This document shows positions 25,425-40,100 of a DNA stretch of 64,000 nucleotides, one piece after another. Source of the DNA: Anarhynchus alexandrinus (lineage: Eukaryota; Chordata; Aves; Charadriiformes; Charadriidae); the NCBI GenBank assembly GCA_008711295.1, contig VUYV01000149.1, forward strand, positions 1,954,980-2,018,979, read 5' to 3'. Position 1 is the first letter of the stretch. Each line of letters begins with the position of its first letter. Made by a program: the position numbers and the translations under genes. The notes under the pieces were generated by a model. It was not told the DNA's origin, did no database searches, and worked only from the letters and a program-made list of their open reading frames with translations.

Positions 25425-28400
25425 ACCCGTCCCCTGCAATGTAGAGCAATGCAGAAATATCTGAGCCAGAACGGCTGGAAAAGCCAGTAATTCAGGATGA
25501 TACAAGTTTATAATATGCATGTATCTGTTCATCTAAGTAAAGAATGCCATGTTTGTGTAAAAGAAAAACAAAACTAGGATTTTGTTTTCACGTCTTTTTT
25601 TTCCTACTTTTTTTTTTTATGTGAAATTTGGAATAGATTTCAAATAAGTTTTCCTTTCCTTTAGCTACCAAACACGAACACTGTACAATTAAGATAGCAC
25701 TTGACTTTTGGAAACCCAGTCTGTTGTGGATCTGATGTTTGATTCAGGCCAGTTCTTGTTTAGTGTGTTGTTTTGGGGGCAGGCTTTGAGCTGTGTTCTG
25801 CATGTGGAAATGAAACCCCGGTGAGTTGCAGATGTTGCAGATGCGCAGTAGAGCCCTGCTTCTGAGCTGTTTCTTTATAACGTGCTGTTCTTGGGGGAAA
25901 GGGAAATTTCTGACATTTAAAATTTTTCTGATAGCAATTCTTACTGTTTAATTCTTACTTATATTTAAAGTACTTTTCTTCATTAAGTCTAATCAATTAC
26001 CAGTAGCCTGAAGTTTGTTAGGATCTTCCTTAAGAAAATGACTTAATGTGTATCTCTGCTCTTTAGTATTTTAAAAAGTAATTTAGACAGTGCTGGAGGG
26101 AGAAGACAAAAATACTTCAAACCCTGTTTGAATTTTGATCCTTTCTATAAGATGAGGAAAGCGATTCCTCCCTTGTTGAAATGAATGGTCCATCTGCCTG
26201 ACAGATGTTAAACAGCTGGACCTGTGAGTGGACTGCCGATAATGGGAAGATCCTTCTGTCTTAGGAATTATTTCTTTTTTTTTTTTGAAAGTGCATCACT
26301 AGACGATAGATTTCATAATTGTCTGTTTTCCCTCATGCCTGTTTCCTGTATCATGCAATCTATACCATATGTCTTAAGGAATGCTGCCACACAGAATAAA
26401 ATTTTCCTGTTATATGGTGAAATCAAATGCTGCATCTTTTTGCATTGAAACGGATGCAAAATATTTTGGAATCCTCTGGAATCCATACTCAAATTCTGTG
26501 CTATGGATAATCCTTACAAAGGTAGTCCTTGCGTTCCTCTGGCTGCTGTGTCACACGTGGTTGGAGAAGCAGCTGCTCGGGCTGAGTCCCCGAACCTGTT
26601 ACTTGTGCTGAGAACCGTGGGCCAGTTTCTTCAGCTCTGTGTAGAGGTGAGTGTATGCAGGGAGTATCTGGCAGAAGCAAAGTTTAGAATTTGAGACATT
26701 TGCGTTTATGATTTTAGGGCTATAGCTTTTTGTAGGCCAAATGAGGATTCTTCATTTAAGAGGATTTATTAAGAGCCAATTTGAAAAAAAAAAAAAAAAA
26801 AGGAAGTTATAATCTGCTATAATCTTGTTATAGTCTGAAAATATATTTGCCACAGAGTGAATCTGTTTGAACTTTTTGTGAATGGGAGAGGCTCTATCCG
26901 GCTCCTTAGCAGAGAGGTATTTCTGAACACTCTTGATTCCTAAACAAAACCTCTCTCGCTACCTTACTCCCTAAAAGCACACTTCTCTGGATTAGTTTTC
27001 TTTTGAGGCTTTGACTTCTTCAGTCAGTTACGTGGGTGCTGCCGCTGATTGCTTATATAGGGAGAAAAGAGTGTTGAAGGGAGATTACTAGTTTCCTTGC
27101 AGTTAAGAATAAAAGCTGCAAGTTAAAGATAAATGTGCAGATCAAACACATGACCTGTAAAGAGGAAATTCAGGCAGAATATGCCATTATTTTTTATAGA
27201 TGGTTTTAAGGAGTTGTAGTCATTTATTGCTGTCAATGACCTGTTCTTGACCTAGAAAGACAGAAGCCCTTCTCGAGCACTATTTTCATTTCCAATGCTG
27301 AAAAAACTTGCCACATCACATTGTCAATAGGTGGCAAAAGTGCTCTCATTTAAGTTATTACCTTGATTAAATCTGTTCTTGCATATTTTCAAATAGGTTG
27401 GTGAGAACAGACTAGCCAAAATATTTCTTTATAATTGGATATGAGTCACTGGTAATTCATGAATTATACAAATAAGTGAATAAGCAAAAAGAAGGAAAAA
27501 AATATCGATCATGAAAGTCATTCATGCATCAAGGAATATTGCCTGCAGAAATGAATTAAAGAAGATCTGCGGTTTCTCTCACATCAGGAGTTACTGTCCC
27601 CCAGGGCCAAAATATTAAAAATATTCCCATTATCTACTGCACCCTAGAGAACTAGCCTGATACAGCCTTTTTAGTATTTATACATAGGAGGACTCTGATT
27701 TTCATCCTGTCCGTATTCTGCTTATTGTATTGTTTCCTGCTGCACCTTGATTGTGGTTTTACCTGATTTAATTTTGCCTCTGTCAGATCAAATATCCCAT
27801 TTCCTCAGAAGATTATTACACAGGAAGATAAACTCTTGTCATGTAGGAAATTCTTCTCCTAAGTTGTACTCCACCCATTTTATCAAATAATTCTTTCTCC
27901 TCCTACCCATTCTCATAAAGAATCTCCCTCCTTGCTGTTTTCAGTATTCAAAACTGTACGTGGTTGCTGTGCAATCATCAGCTATTGCTTATCTTTCCAC
28001 TAGGTGTCATTCAAGTTATTTTTTTGTTAAATGTTGAGCATACACTGAATCAGCCTTTAGATATAATTTATCAATTCAAAATAATTGTCTGAAAGACTGA
28101 AATAATATATTCTTTTAGGATATTACATTTTCTGGAGCCTCCAAGATAAAAATGTAACAGGCGTACAAAATGTGTGTCTTAAGCGATCTGTCTAAATCAG
28201 ACAGCTAATCACATGTTTGTGTTTTACCGACCTCTTAGGGTCTTGAGCCTGTTAATGAAAATAAATATCCATTGACAATTTGGATTCAAACTGTCCTTGG
28301 GAAAATATTAATACCATTTATGCTAAGTTGTAACAGTGATAGGGTGCACATGGGGAAGCTTTTAGAGAGAGAATCTCTGAAAGCATTAAAAGACCACCGT

Positions 28401-31400
28401 CAAGGCAGCATTTCCCACCACAAGATAGTGCCGAGGCAGTTCCCTGCAGTCCCGGTTCAGTTAATTGGCTCTGACCGAGCACCAGGGAACCCAGTCATCC
28501 CGAGAGCAGTCAGCGTTTCTGTCGTGTCTTTCATGAGCCGAATGCGATGTCGGCGCCTTCATGGGAAGTGCTGGGCTCGGTAAAATGGAGGCAGCTATGC
28601 CCCCCTCTGCCTTGCTTGCTTTGCTGGATTGAATGTTTTGCTCTAATGAGAAGTAATTAGTTTTCTAGCTCTTTATGCACAGTCACTGTTACACAAAATA
28701 CAATACTGTTTCAGTCAAACAATTACAACACAACGCTGCATTTATATGAATGTTTTATTTAGGATTGGGGTTGAGCTTTCAAAGCAAATCTCATTATCTT
28801 CTCCATTTTCCACGTGTGCCTTTTAGATGAAACTAAACTGCAATATTCACTATGGAAATACATCTGATTTGTTCCAGGTGCTAATGGAGGTTCAATACTT
28901 GGGACCAGACTAAAGATAGTCCAAAATAGCACCTCCTGTCCTAATATATATGGTTGGATGTGGTGTCCTCAGTTCCAGACCGTTTCACTGCCCTGATCCA
29001 GCTCTTTGGGCCATCCTGTGTGTTGCTCCAGACATTGCCACTGTGATAGCCGAAGAACTGTCCGTAAATGAACCTGGGTTGGACGCCCTGGTAACTACGC
29101 AGCCAAGCCTGCTAAAGATATTTAAGCGTCTTTACCAGGTTACTGCATAATAGCTGTAGTAGGATTGTAAAATGCATGAGATTAAGTAGCACTCTGAGTG
29201 TTGTGGTGGTGTCCTTGTTTAAGGAGTTTGGTCTTAAACAAAAGCAGTCTTCAGCCCTATTAGCTAAAGTCCTGCTGTTTTCTGCTTGAAGAGTTGGAAA
29301 TGTTGAAGGTAGGGCATTGAACTTTATGGTCACACTGAACAGTTGTTCTTGGAAAGATCAATTAGAAATTAATTAGTATCTGATTTAAAAGACTCTATTG
29401 GAAGAGCCCAAGTGATGAGTTTGCCATGGCAATTAATTGTAGAATTTAACTTACTGCTCATAATTGATAAGATACTTAGTTTTTATATTGCCCTTTATAA
29501 AGCTATGACTTCATAGTTTTTTGAAATAAACCAGTCAACTCTGGATATGTTTTCAGTGATGAATTAATTTTTCCAGATGTGAGCAGCTACAGTCACATTA
29601 CTCCTTCCATACTAATGCTGTATTTACACACCCTTTGTGTTGCTAAAACTTGCAGCTGTGCCCAGTTATGTTCTTTGTGCCACTGTGAACTGCAGAAGGT
29701 TTTGCCCAGACTTCTGATCACACAGGGAGAGCCGCAGAAAGTCACTGCAGACAGATCTAATCCAGTTCTCCTGAATTTCTACTGCAAAGCGGGTGGATTG
29801 TCACACCCCAGGAACACGCACCCCAGCTAACCCATTTAACCCAGTTAGATGATGTCAAAACAGCAGTTTTCATGTGGTTGGGAGGACAGTCAGGAACAAT
29901 ACTCTCAAAATCTGTGTTACCACACAGTAATTTTCCAATTCTTGCGTTGCATCGCCAAAGCCGTGATATTTGCATTTAAAAAAAAAATGTTGTTTTTTCT
30001 TAAAAAAAAAAAAATTAGTCTGCTTGGTGTTTTGAGCCATTAAAGTTCACATTTTCCAAGTTGTGGTCCTAGTCGTTAAGGCTAGATATTACTAGTGAAC
30101 ACCGAGATTCACCTCTAATCATGTGCCTCCAAGTGTTAGGTTCTGAAGGAAATCTTTTCTATAGCGTGACCTGTAATAAAATCACAAAAGCTGAAAATGC
30201 TGCTGTGCTAATCCTATTATTTCCTATCACTGAATTATGTGCAGTTTGGAGAGTCAGTTTTATCAAGCTGGCAGATGAATTAATCATATGGTCATATATA
30301 TATCAGGAAATAAATAAACAGTGTTCTTCTGAGGAGGACTGTAAATTCATTAAAAGATGCTGCAAGTCTCTTCCCGTATAATCTAATTCTTTCTTTGCCC
30401 TCGTTTGCTCCCTGTAGCTCAAACACAGTGTTGATGACTGTACTTCTGTGAAACTTCCTACATTTAATGGAGCTAGTTGGAGGTTATTAATAATTTATTT
30501 CCACATCGGTTTTGATGAATCTCGGTGGTTTGATGTTGTCCTGCAGTGACATTCGTGGTGTCATTCTCTCCATGCTGACAGGCACAGAACACCCGCAGTA
30601 TGTCAGCCTCTAATAGGAAAAACCAGAGCCTGGAATGAGAGGAAAGCTCTCTGTCCTCTTTAGTCAACAGCTCGCCCTGAGTATGCGTCTAAAATCAATC
30701 GGCATTTGCCTCATACCTTGGCTGTCTGCTTCCTGCAGGTCTAGCTGCAGCACCTTTATTTATACAAGCTAAAGAACATTGTTGAGGCTTTATGACTACA
30801 GAAAATCTGTCTTTACATTTTTTTTTGTTTTTTTAAACAAGGAGTCCTCATGTGAAGTATTCTGAAATACTAGGTTCTTTCAGATGAATGGACAAAGCAA
30901 GAAAAATCCATGAGATCCCCCTTCCCATTAAGTCTTTGTCACTGGCTCCCTTCAGAAGGATTTTATACTTTTTGCTGTTTTAAGGGAGATCTTCATTATG
31001 AACTGTGTTAGTAAGATCACAGTGCTTTGCCTGAGATTTTGCTTCTCTGCTTTGCTTTTTGCATTTACTTGTTGTCTGCATTCTTTTGGATGTTTCAATT
31101 TGTTTCCTAGTGAACCCAATTATTTTTCCTTTTCTTCTTCCCCAAACTCTGTGGCTTTTCTGATAAATGTCTGTGAATAAGACACAAATTATAGCAGTGA
31201 GGACACCTTTCCAGAATATATGGCAAGTGAAATGTCTATACACTACCTCCAATTTAATCGTTATTGCTAGATTGCTGCAGCTGAGCAGAGCTTTATTACA
31301 AATCTTAGCTTTTGCTCAGTTTGCATGTCTGGCATTTGGGAAAAACGTATCAAAATCCTATTAATTCTTTCTTAATCTTGCTCTGAAAGTCAATAGGATG

Positions 31401-32635
31401 AAAAAGAGCGTTTCAGTTCTGTGAATAAAGCTATGCCTGAAGGGCTTAACAGGGTACTTACGGCAGAGACAGATCCTCACCTATGGGACTTGCAGGTGCT
31501 ATTTGAGATTACTGTTACACATCCCATGTGAACGAAAAGGTGGGGAGGAGGTTATCCCACCCCTCTACAGCCAGGAGTATGACAAAAAAAACCCCAAACA
31601 ACCCCAAACCCATCAAAACAACAACAATGGAAAAAGAAACTGTAAAAAGAGCTACTCAAGCTGGTGAGCTGACACCCCAAAGTTTGCTTATAGGAAGCAG
31701 TGCCCATGAGAACTCTGTAACCTAAGCGCTTTCTTGAGATTAATGTCATGTGCCAACCTCTGGCTGAAAGAGGGATTTCTGGACGGGAAAAATAAACTAA
31801 CAACTGCTAGGGCTTGGGGCTGGGGCTTGGGTGGCCAGGACTTTGCTCACTCACCTCCGTATGTATAGTCAGAAAACAGGCATATTATTTTTCGGGAATG
31901 GGTGAAAAAAAAGGTACGTTTCCTGTGGGTTGATAAAAATGTGAATCCATTAATTTCCAGAGTTCCAAAATTACTTTTTTTTTTCCTGACGTGTCAGGCA
32001 GGGCCATCAAACCCTTGTGTTTGAAAATACTCGTTCAAGAAGCTTCTTATTTTGACTGTGATTAATAGTGGAATAAAAGAACATACAGAGCAGTCAGCAA
32101 TTTCACTCAGGGCAAAGTTCCTAGTGGATATAAATTGAACATCTGAGGAAAGAAGCACAGACGCTAATTCTCAATTCAGTGAAGACTGAGATTTTCTCAG
32201 CCTCCAGATATTGGATACAACTAATAAATAGTGCAGATGTCACCTTATTTTTAGGCTTTTATTGTTTCTAAGGAAGTCTGTAAACTGAAATTCAGTACCT
32301 GTCTTTTTTGTTCAGAGTCAGCACATAAAGTAGTGTTTTGAAGAGGGTGAAGATATCTGTGACTCTGAACAAATGTTCTTGAGATTAATCTTAGAAAGAT
32401 TTTAAAGGTCTTACTGGGGTGTTGGTATGATGTGAATTTTCATGAGTACAGAGTTGCTAACAACATTTTTCATTTACGTGAAAAAGCCCCAAGGGCAGAA
32501 TGCTTAAAATACAATGAAAAGTCTGGGCTCTACTTCACACAGTATAAAAATAACAGCAATGTCATTGCACAACCACTGCAGAAAATCAGGCGAGTGTGTA
32601 AAACGGCTCCATGACCTGACTGTGGCAAAGGCTTA
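25425..32635. other. Intergenic, no gene seen
   Basis: AT-rich unique sequence with an 18-base poly(A) run at 26784-26801. A moderately GC-richer patch at about 28390-28610 stands out in base composition but has no splice-supported frame. No exon, tRNA or recognised repeat was found. Confidence 0.55.
26784..26801. repeat. Poly(A) run
   Basis: Eighteen uninterrupted A residues with no recognisable retroelement body upstream. Confidence 0.8.
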
Positions 32636-32754
32636 TGTGGTTGGACAGGGCTTTGAGCAACCAGGTCTAGGGGAAGGTGTCCCTGTCCATGGCTAGGGGG
32701 TTGGAACTAGGTGGTCTTTAAGGTCCCTTCAACTCTAACCATTCTATGATTTGG
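32636..32754 (+). mobile_element. CR1 3'-terminal fragment
   Basis: A short CR1 tail. It has ggacagggctttgagcaacc, then ggtctaggggaaggtgtccc, then tggctagggggttggaactagg, and ends ccattctatgattt, the characteristic CR1 3' terminus. Only about 120 bases survive or were inserted. The subfamily differs from the 9.8-kb copy, which has a different 3' UTR. Confidence 0.88.
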
Positions 32755-35700
32755 CACTGTGGAAAATGAGGCCCTGCGCATAGCTAACACCACATTCTCC
32801 ACAACATTGAAAGACAGCCAGCCATGATCTTCATCACATTCCAAAAGCCAAGGAATCACTCAAACTCCATTTAGAGCCTGAAGTGTATTGCAGATATGTT
32901 GATAGTAAAGAGAATTTCTTTTTCTTTAGAAAACCAGAGTGGACATGTAATATGCAGGTCTTGTTTGCACTTGAACCTGCTCGGAACAGCTACTGCTGAC
33001 AAATTCTGTGTGTGGACACGTGCTGTAATGTGTTTCCTTTATGTTAAACCAAAAACGTTCAGCAAAGCTGAACAAGATAAAGATATCTTATCCCAGAATC
33101 ATAGCCACGTGCACGAGTAGTTACATCTTATGAATCAGATCAGATTATCTTTACTTAATAGGGGAGAAAAGGAAAGTTGAAGAATTTAGATCTCTCAAGT
33201 GTTTTTCTCTAAAAGCTGTTCTTTTTCTGGCTACTCCTGGTCTTCCTTTCAGCACTTTGCTGCTGCTAAAGATGGATGTTTGCTCTTCACCGTTTAGTTT
33301 TTCTCTTTCATCCTGCCATCTGTTCCACCTATTACAACTTCATTATTTCCAATGCAGACGTATGCAATATGCAAATGCATCCTGCAGGTGTTGTCCTGTC
33401 GGGGGAAGGAAGCATAGTTTGTATTGATTAATAACCTGGTTCAGTCTTTATGTAGTTCCATTCTTTTAAGTGTTCGTTTTGTGAGAGTGTTTGTATAAAA
33501 ATTGTCCAGAAAACTCAGCCGTGGTTTAGAGCCCTGTTAAAACCCGTTGCTAGGGGTATATTCTAAAGCATATCGAACCCATCGTCAACAAAGATACATT
33601 CGACCTGTTGCTATATATGAACCCCAATATATCACAGCTTGAGATTTGGTATTTTATATGTGGTAGTTTTCTTCAGAAACTTCTGCTTGATCAGAATGTA
33701 AGCCAAAAAATCCATCTGCTGGTTTTTTTCACATCAGTTAAGTGGGCAAATGAATGCCAATGAATGAGCTTTCTCTAATGTAATTTCAACAGTATGAACT
33801 ATGTTTGTATTTGAGAATGTTTTGAAAAGAAGCTAAGGGTTGTCTCCTGGCTTTGAAATCTTTCTATTTTTGCCCAATTTAGCTAGCCTAAACTGAGGCA
33901 GTTCACCTTACAAAGTAAAGGAAAGTTAGGGACCAAAAGATAGCTGCGTGGATGGATGGCAAGTCACTGGATCTGCTGGAATCTGTACTCTAAATATATT
34001 TGGTAAAAGTTGGCACTTGCTGACAAAGTTGCTCAGTGAGGCAACTCTGAAGAAGATGTGGGAGCTAATCTTCAGCTTAGCTAATTATGATAATATTGAC
34101 GGTAATGATTCCAAAGGCAGAAATGAAGGACTTTCTCTGTAGTATTTTAAAGCCTACATGCAGTGTCTCTCCTCGTGTGAAAGGGTGGTTTGGCTTAGCC
34201 AGTACTGCAGCCTGAACGCCATGGAAGCTGTAATGCCATGAAGAAGTGAGCATGTCCTATCTGCTTCTTACAGGAAAAGAAAATCGGGTAATAGAGGATT
34301 ATTGAGGTAGTCTGTTAAGTGATGTTACTGGCATTAACTACTGAGTCCAGGTACCACAGCGCTCTGAGTAGGAGTATGTTTTGCATCATACTTTTGGAAC
34401 AGGTATAAATCTTTTGGCTTTTGATATTTCACCCACCAGGCTGTCCCAGGCTGCTGAAGTAAGTGCATAGAAGATGAGCGGGAATAATATCATCTGTCTG
34501 AAAAGCAAACAAAATAAATTCTCCCCCACACCTTGACTTTGGCAATACCTCTGACAAAGACCCAACATCAGTATATTACCCATCTCTTCAGTCAAAAATC
34601 AGTGACAAGGGCTCAATCCTTTTTACAGGTTTAAATCATTGATGCTGGTGTTTAAAGTCTCAAGCAAGTTCCTTTCAAGTCTTTGAATTTTTGATATACT
34701 GTTGTTTTCAGGCTAGAGGTGATTTTTCTTTATGCATAAGGAGCTAGGTAAAAAAGGAAATAAGGATAAAAATATTTTTCAGATAGTGAAGTAAAACTGG
34801 AGAAAGTAAAAAAAAAAGTTCTTTGTTGTTCAGACTGGAATCTATTAAACCAGTCACACAATAACATTGTAGCATAGACAATATGTAAAGAAGAAATACT
34901 ATGTTTGATCAGATTGTGCTATGTGCTAGCAGGTAAAATATGAGTATATACCTACTATTTAGTATAAAAGGTCTCAGGGATCTTTTTACTAATCTTTAGT
35001 TCTACATTATGTTTTTCCTTCAAAAAACGGATTTTTTGAGAAAAAAAATAAAATCTGTTTGGTTTTTTTTTTCCCAGTAGCTTCATTGGTGATCAAAGAT
35101 TTTTACTATCTTAACTTTTTTTTGAAGCCTTACATACTCTGTCTGGCTGAGTTTATTTACTTTTGGTTTTTACTTTTTGCTTATGGTATTTAAGAAATAT
35201 ATTCCCAAACAACACCTTCTGAAACATTATTGCTACTTTCAAAGCCATTTTCGGTAAAGTAGCAAAGGAAAGGGGAGTGTTGACTCTCTTCTGCTACTGT
35301 TGGAGTTCTAGATTTTCACTGGTAAAATGTTTCAGCATAGGGACGCTCGTATTGACCTTAATAGACTGACAGCCTTCTCAAAAAATAGTTCAGAACACTT
35401 TTTTCAAATGAAATACTTTAATGTTACCACGTTTCATATGAGAAATGAGTTTCTAAAATGAGAAATTACTAACAGCCCTAATTTTCAGGAACTGCTGACT
35501 GACTACTCTTTGCAATCAAGGCCTTCTTGAGCTCTCTCTAGATAGTACAAATTACTATATACTACTGATTGTGTTTCCTTTGGTTAGAAAGACAAACTAA
35601 AGATTTTAGCTCTTTTATTAAGTCGGTGAAAAATTTCTTAAGTTGATTTTAAATTACAGCTTGTCTGCTACTTTTTACATATATATAGTAGCACCAAAGG

Positions 35701-36911
35701 AAATGTATAACTTCCTTTGATCTTAAGTACTGAAGTTTTACATTTATTAAATGAGGTGATGGTTCTTACAGGGAGACTGCATTTAAATTACTCTGATTTG
35801 CAAAAGGAAAATATTTTAAAAAAGAGCTTGCTTTTTTCTGATGATTGTAGCATTTATTGTGTTTCTGTATGTAGGTAGTTCTTGATGAGTAGGAAAATAC
35901 TATCTAACTAAATTGCATGCCTATATGGCTCGCTATTTTTATGAATGCTTACTGTGGCTTAACCCTGAAGCATACCATGCAAGCCATAGGTAAGAGGAAA
36001 TGTAAACCAGACTGGCGTTGAGTGACTGACAGGTAAAAATATTTAAAATATTTGAAACAATGGAATGGGAACTTTAAGTATCTGAAACAAGAATCACCAG
36101 AAGAATTGAAAAATGTATGGGAGAAAAAAAAAATCTTTTTGCAGAAAATATGCTTGAGGTCTACAATAAATTTAGAGATTTAAAGAGCCCCTGTATAGTC
36201 TGCAAAATGTGATGACACTCTTGCACAATGTGGTTTGGGTAGATACAAAGCTTTTCCTTACATATTTCTTTTCGGTATGTTGTTAAAATGCTTATTACAA
36301 ATAAAACATCCTTCAGAATTGAGGAACACCAGTAAATATCATTCCAGGTGTTCTATGGGTCAAATATGCTCAAGCTTTTTCTGAACTAACATGGTTGGAT
36401 TTTCTAAAAGTAAATGTAATGCTAATGAAGGAGCTGCATACACAAAGCAGATAAAGTACAGGTCTCCGCAAAGCAGCTTTTCCCATTCTTCCCCTTCAAC
36501 TTTCCCAGCTCTGCCCTGAAAGAGCCCCCAGACTGCAGGATGAAAGGGAAACTCTCTTCCTTCCCCTTCAATAGCCAGCCTGCCTGGTGCAACGGACACA
36601 CTGGAAACAACAGCGACTAGCAGTGGGTTTTGTGACCGGGAGCAACTCATTTCACATGAGGTTTTTTCTGTGCTAGCAGTTTGCATTGTTCTTATTTGAA
36701 GTCTTATTTTAAACTGCTGTAATTAAACCAATGCAAAAGGCTGTGTGAATAGGTTTTCTTGTTCTGGGGACAAGAAGGGAAGACTGAGTATAAATTGCTT
36801 CTTTCAGATTTGAGTTGTTTGATCTGATTTAGATAACTCCTATACCTTACTCAAAAAGCTAGTTTAAACTGGTTTAACCCAAAAGGTGTACGTAAAGTTG
36901 GAATAGATACC
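32755..36911. other. Intergenic, no gene seen
   Basis: AT-rich unique sequence. Frames are short and there are no domain-like motifs or recognisable repeats. Confidence 0.55.
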
Positions 36912-37110
36912 CCATTGGTCAGGGCTTTCATCTAGGATGTGGGAGAACTGGGTTTAATTCCTTGCTCTGCATAACATGCAATAACATGCAATTATTTATG
37001 CAAAGTGGAGCAGCTCCAACAGGAAAGATTAAGAGAGAACCCAGCAGGTCAGTAGTGCACTGGTTAGAGAGTTCATGATGATACGGGAGACCACGGTCAA
37101 GTCCCTACTC
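36912..37110 (+). repeat. Two tRNA-like units, candidate ancient tRNA-derived SINE
   Basis: Two related blocks about 140 bases apart each resemble the 5' part of a tRNA-type SINE. Unit 1 (about 36912-36972) has ttggtcagggct (A-box-like) and gggtttaattcc (36950-36961). Unit 2 (about 37050-37110) has actggttagagag and cggtcaagtccc (37094-37105). Both second blocks are near RNA polymerase III B boxes (GGTTCGANTCC), with changes at the CpG as expected from methylation decay. Both share the intervening TTCAT...GGGAGA pattern. No cloverleaf can be completed, so these are not functional tRNA genes. The family name is not known to me. Confidence 0.5.
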
Positions 37111-40100
37111 AATTATATTCAGTCTTCCACCTCCTGGGTGACTACTCTAGCCCTGGACTGTTGGTTGTACTGCAGAGCTCTTGACGCAACTTATATCAAC
37201 AAAATAACATTCAATTTAATGAAGTCCACTTTTTCTGACCAAAGTTTTTCACTAGAAAATTCCTGGTCTGCTCCTCCAACTGTGTGAAGGGAATGATATA
37301 TTTTCTCTTCTTCCCTCTGCCACCCTGAGGACTTCCACTTCCTGGGTCCTCGTCACTGTCTGGGAGGAAGAGCCGTTAACGTAGATGTCTTGACCAAAAT
37401 CATTGATGGTATTCTTTTTATCCTAATATGCTATGTAGTATCCATAGTGTGGGGTAGTCTCCATTTCTCCTCTCAAATTATTATCTAGCATTACAGTTAA
37501 ATAGCTACCCATTTTACCTTAAACATGGGTAAATAATCCTTCCTGTTATTCCTCCTGTCCCGCAGAGCCACTGCCAGGCCAAGTTGTTGGGGAACCCCCG
37601 GTGCTGGCACTGGCCGAGGGGCTGCAGCGCGGCTGTGCTCACCTGCGCTCGGCTTCTCCCCTTGCGCTTCTCTTCTGCTTGCTTACTATCTATCAAGCTG
37701 TTTAAAGGTCACTCTGCTGGAATCATTCTTTGCCACAGCATACAGTGCATTGATTTTCCCCATTTCTAAGACTCCCTATGCCTGCTGTGAGCTCTCAATT
37801 TCCATAGTGATGTGCTTAGCAATCGTTACCATGGGCAGGACTAATTTCACATTCTAGGTAAGGCACACTCACTTGCCAGACTGGATTTTTTATAGTGTCA
37901 GGTCTATTGAAATAGCTACATTATTTTCTCCTCTATTGTCTAGTAACTGCTTTTTTTCCTTTTTTTGTTTTGTTGGAACTTTCTGAACAGAAATAGATGT
38001 TTTCCCTCCCTGTTATTCAAGCCAGAGGGTTTTTTTTCAACTGCAAACAAATTATATTCTTTTCACCCAAGCTGAGACATCTCTTAGGGTGCCCTAACTT
38101 CCCGCTGCCCCCAAAGTCAGGTATCCCCAAAGCCCCTGCCCCGTGCAGATGCGTGTGCACTCACAACCTCACTGCTGTTTTGAGGTAGTTGGGGGTAACC
38201 CCTGTGCACTGAGGATGCCAGTTAGATCAGGTGGGGACTGATGATCCTCGAGTTCTTTCCCATTTTCCCCTGAGATATTTAGAGGGATAAACAAGCTCTC
38301 CAGCACCTCAGCCAAAAGAAGTCATGGAGGATTACTGTGGCCTACAAAACTCCCTGCAGGAGCCACCCGAGGGATTTTTTACTAGTACTGTGCACGCCTG
38401 TAACGTGGATAGGACTTTGCAGTGTGTCCAGCAGTGCTCAGAGTAGGCCAAATCAGAAGTTTTGAAGTATGCACAGTAAAAACATGCTCTGGATGAGTAG
38501 CATAAAAAATAGTTCTTCATTTCAACAAGGCTTTTTGGGCTATGGACGGCGTCTGTTCACTTCACCTCGCACCAGTATTCTTAAAACCCCAAGACAACTG
38601 GCATAAAGGGACTGACCTGATGACACAGTTCTAATTTTGAATGTATGTATCAGTGCCACCAGTTTACCCAGAAAAGGCATGTGCTTGCTGTCTTTGTCTT
38701 GCATTGACTTTTCAAATGCAAGTATCCTTGCTGTTATGCTTATGAAATACCATTTCTGCACATGGTATGAAAAGAAATGTTCTCTTGTTCTTGCGCATCC
38801 AGTGTGTACTTCGGTCAGAGAAATAAGTGAATATGGACTGGTAAAACACAATTAGACAGGGAGATTTTACTCATGAGGAGCCGATCTTGTATGTAACATT
38901 GTGAAGATGGTGGGAGTTTTATAGGTTGGTTCATAATAAACACCATATGCACTTTAGAGCGTAAAGATAAATGAGAGTTATTAGAACCAAGCAGGGAATG
39001 TGAAGCACTGACACAGGTAGGTGCCCTTGATCAGGCAAGGTAGAAACTGTTTATTGGGAAATATCCCTTATCTGCTTTCTGCCAGGCAGAGAACCATTTA
39101 TTCTCCCAACGCAAAAGCTAAGGTCAAAGGAAATAGTGACTACTGCAGGACCTGGAATTGAGAAAGGGTAGAGTCAAGTGAATGACTAAGTGCTCTAGAT
39201 GTAGCAGAATAGGAATTTATCATTACGTTGGCATTGATGGTTAAACAGAACAAATAGGAACATGCGATGCTCAAATTGTTTCAACAGCAAAATTACCTTG
39301 TGTTTAATTATGGTGGGGGTGTGTCTAAACATAGCATACCAATTGCTAAGGATGTTTTCTAAATCATTCTTAGCCATTTATCCATATGAAAAATTAAACT
39401 TGAATCTGAATGATTTGTCTATTAGGGTTCATTTTTTTCTCATAATTGTGTAAAATGCTTCCAAAGACCTTTTTGGGGGTCTATTTAGTACTCTTGCACT
39501 GTAACATAGTTGTAGTAGGGCCATTAAGTGACTTGTCAGCATTCCTGTTCCATACCTGCTATAATTTGTATGGAAATTTTTATGTGGATTTGGCTGTACA
39601 AGGAGGATAGGGAAGAAAGAAGGGAAAATATGAGTTAAATTTGCTATTTGCTTATGTGACAATTTATGAGCCAGTCAAAGGCTAAACTACAATTCCACTA
39701 TCCTTCAAACATCTCCAACTGTTTATTTTCAGCAGAAGTTATGACCAGGTCTCCATAATGTTATCATTCAACAGCAGATGCAGCTTTAAAACTGTTTACA
39801 GAGTTTATTCATCTGTGCAGGAATGAAGTGAATCTGGAGTCCGTAACAAGGAATTTCCAAAGATTTCATACAAATTGCTGGAGTTAGTTCTTTCCGGTTT
39901 TAGTAGCAGTATTATATGGGTCTATATGCTGATTTTTGTTACTAAGTCTGTTTCTGCTTATAAGGCAATGTCAAATGTCTTGTAAGATTTGAAATGGCAT
40001 TAAAAGGTCTTACTACTTTTTAGTTCTAAGCTCCCTTTTCCTTAAAAAATATAAACAGAGTAGTAAGCTTGAAGCTGCTGTTTTCTTGCATGAGCAAAAG

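Noticed and set aside
36912..37110. Functional tRNA genes
   Set aside because: B-box-like sequences are decayed and no acceptor or anticodon stems can be paired.
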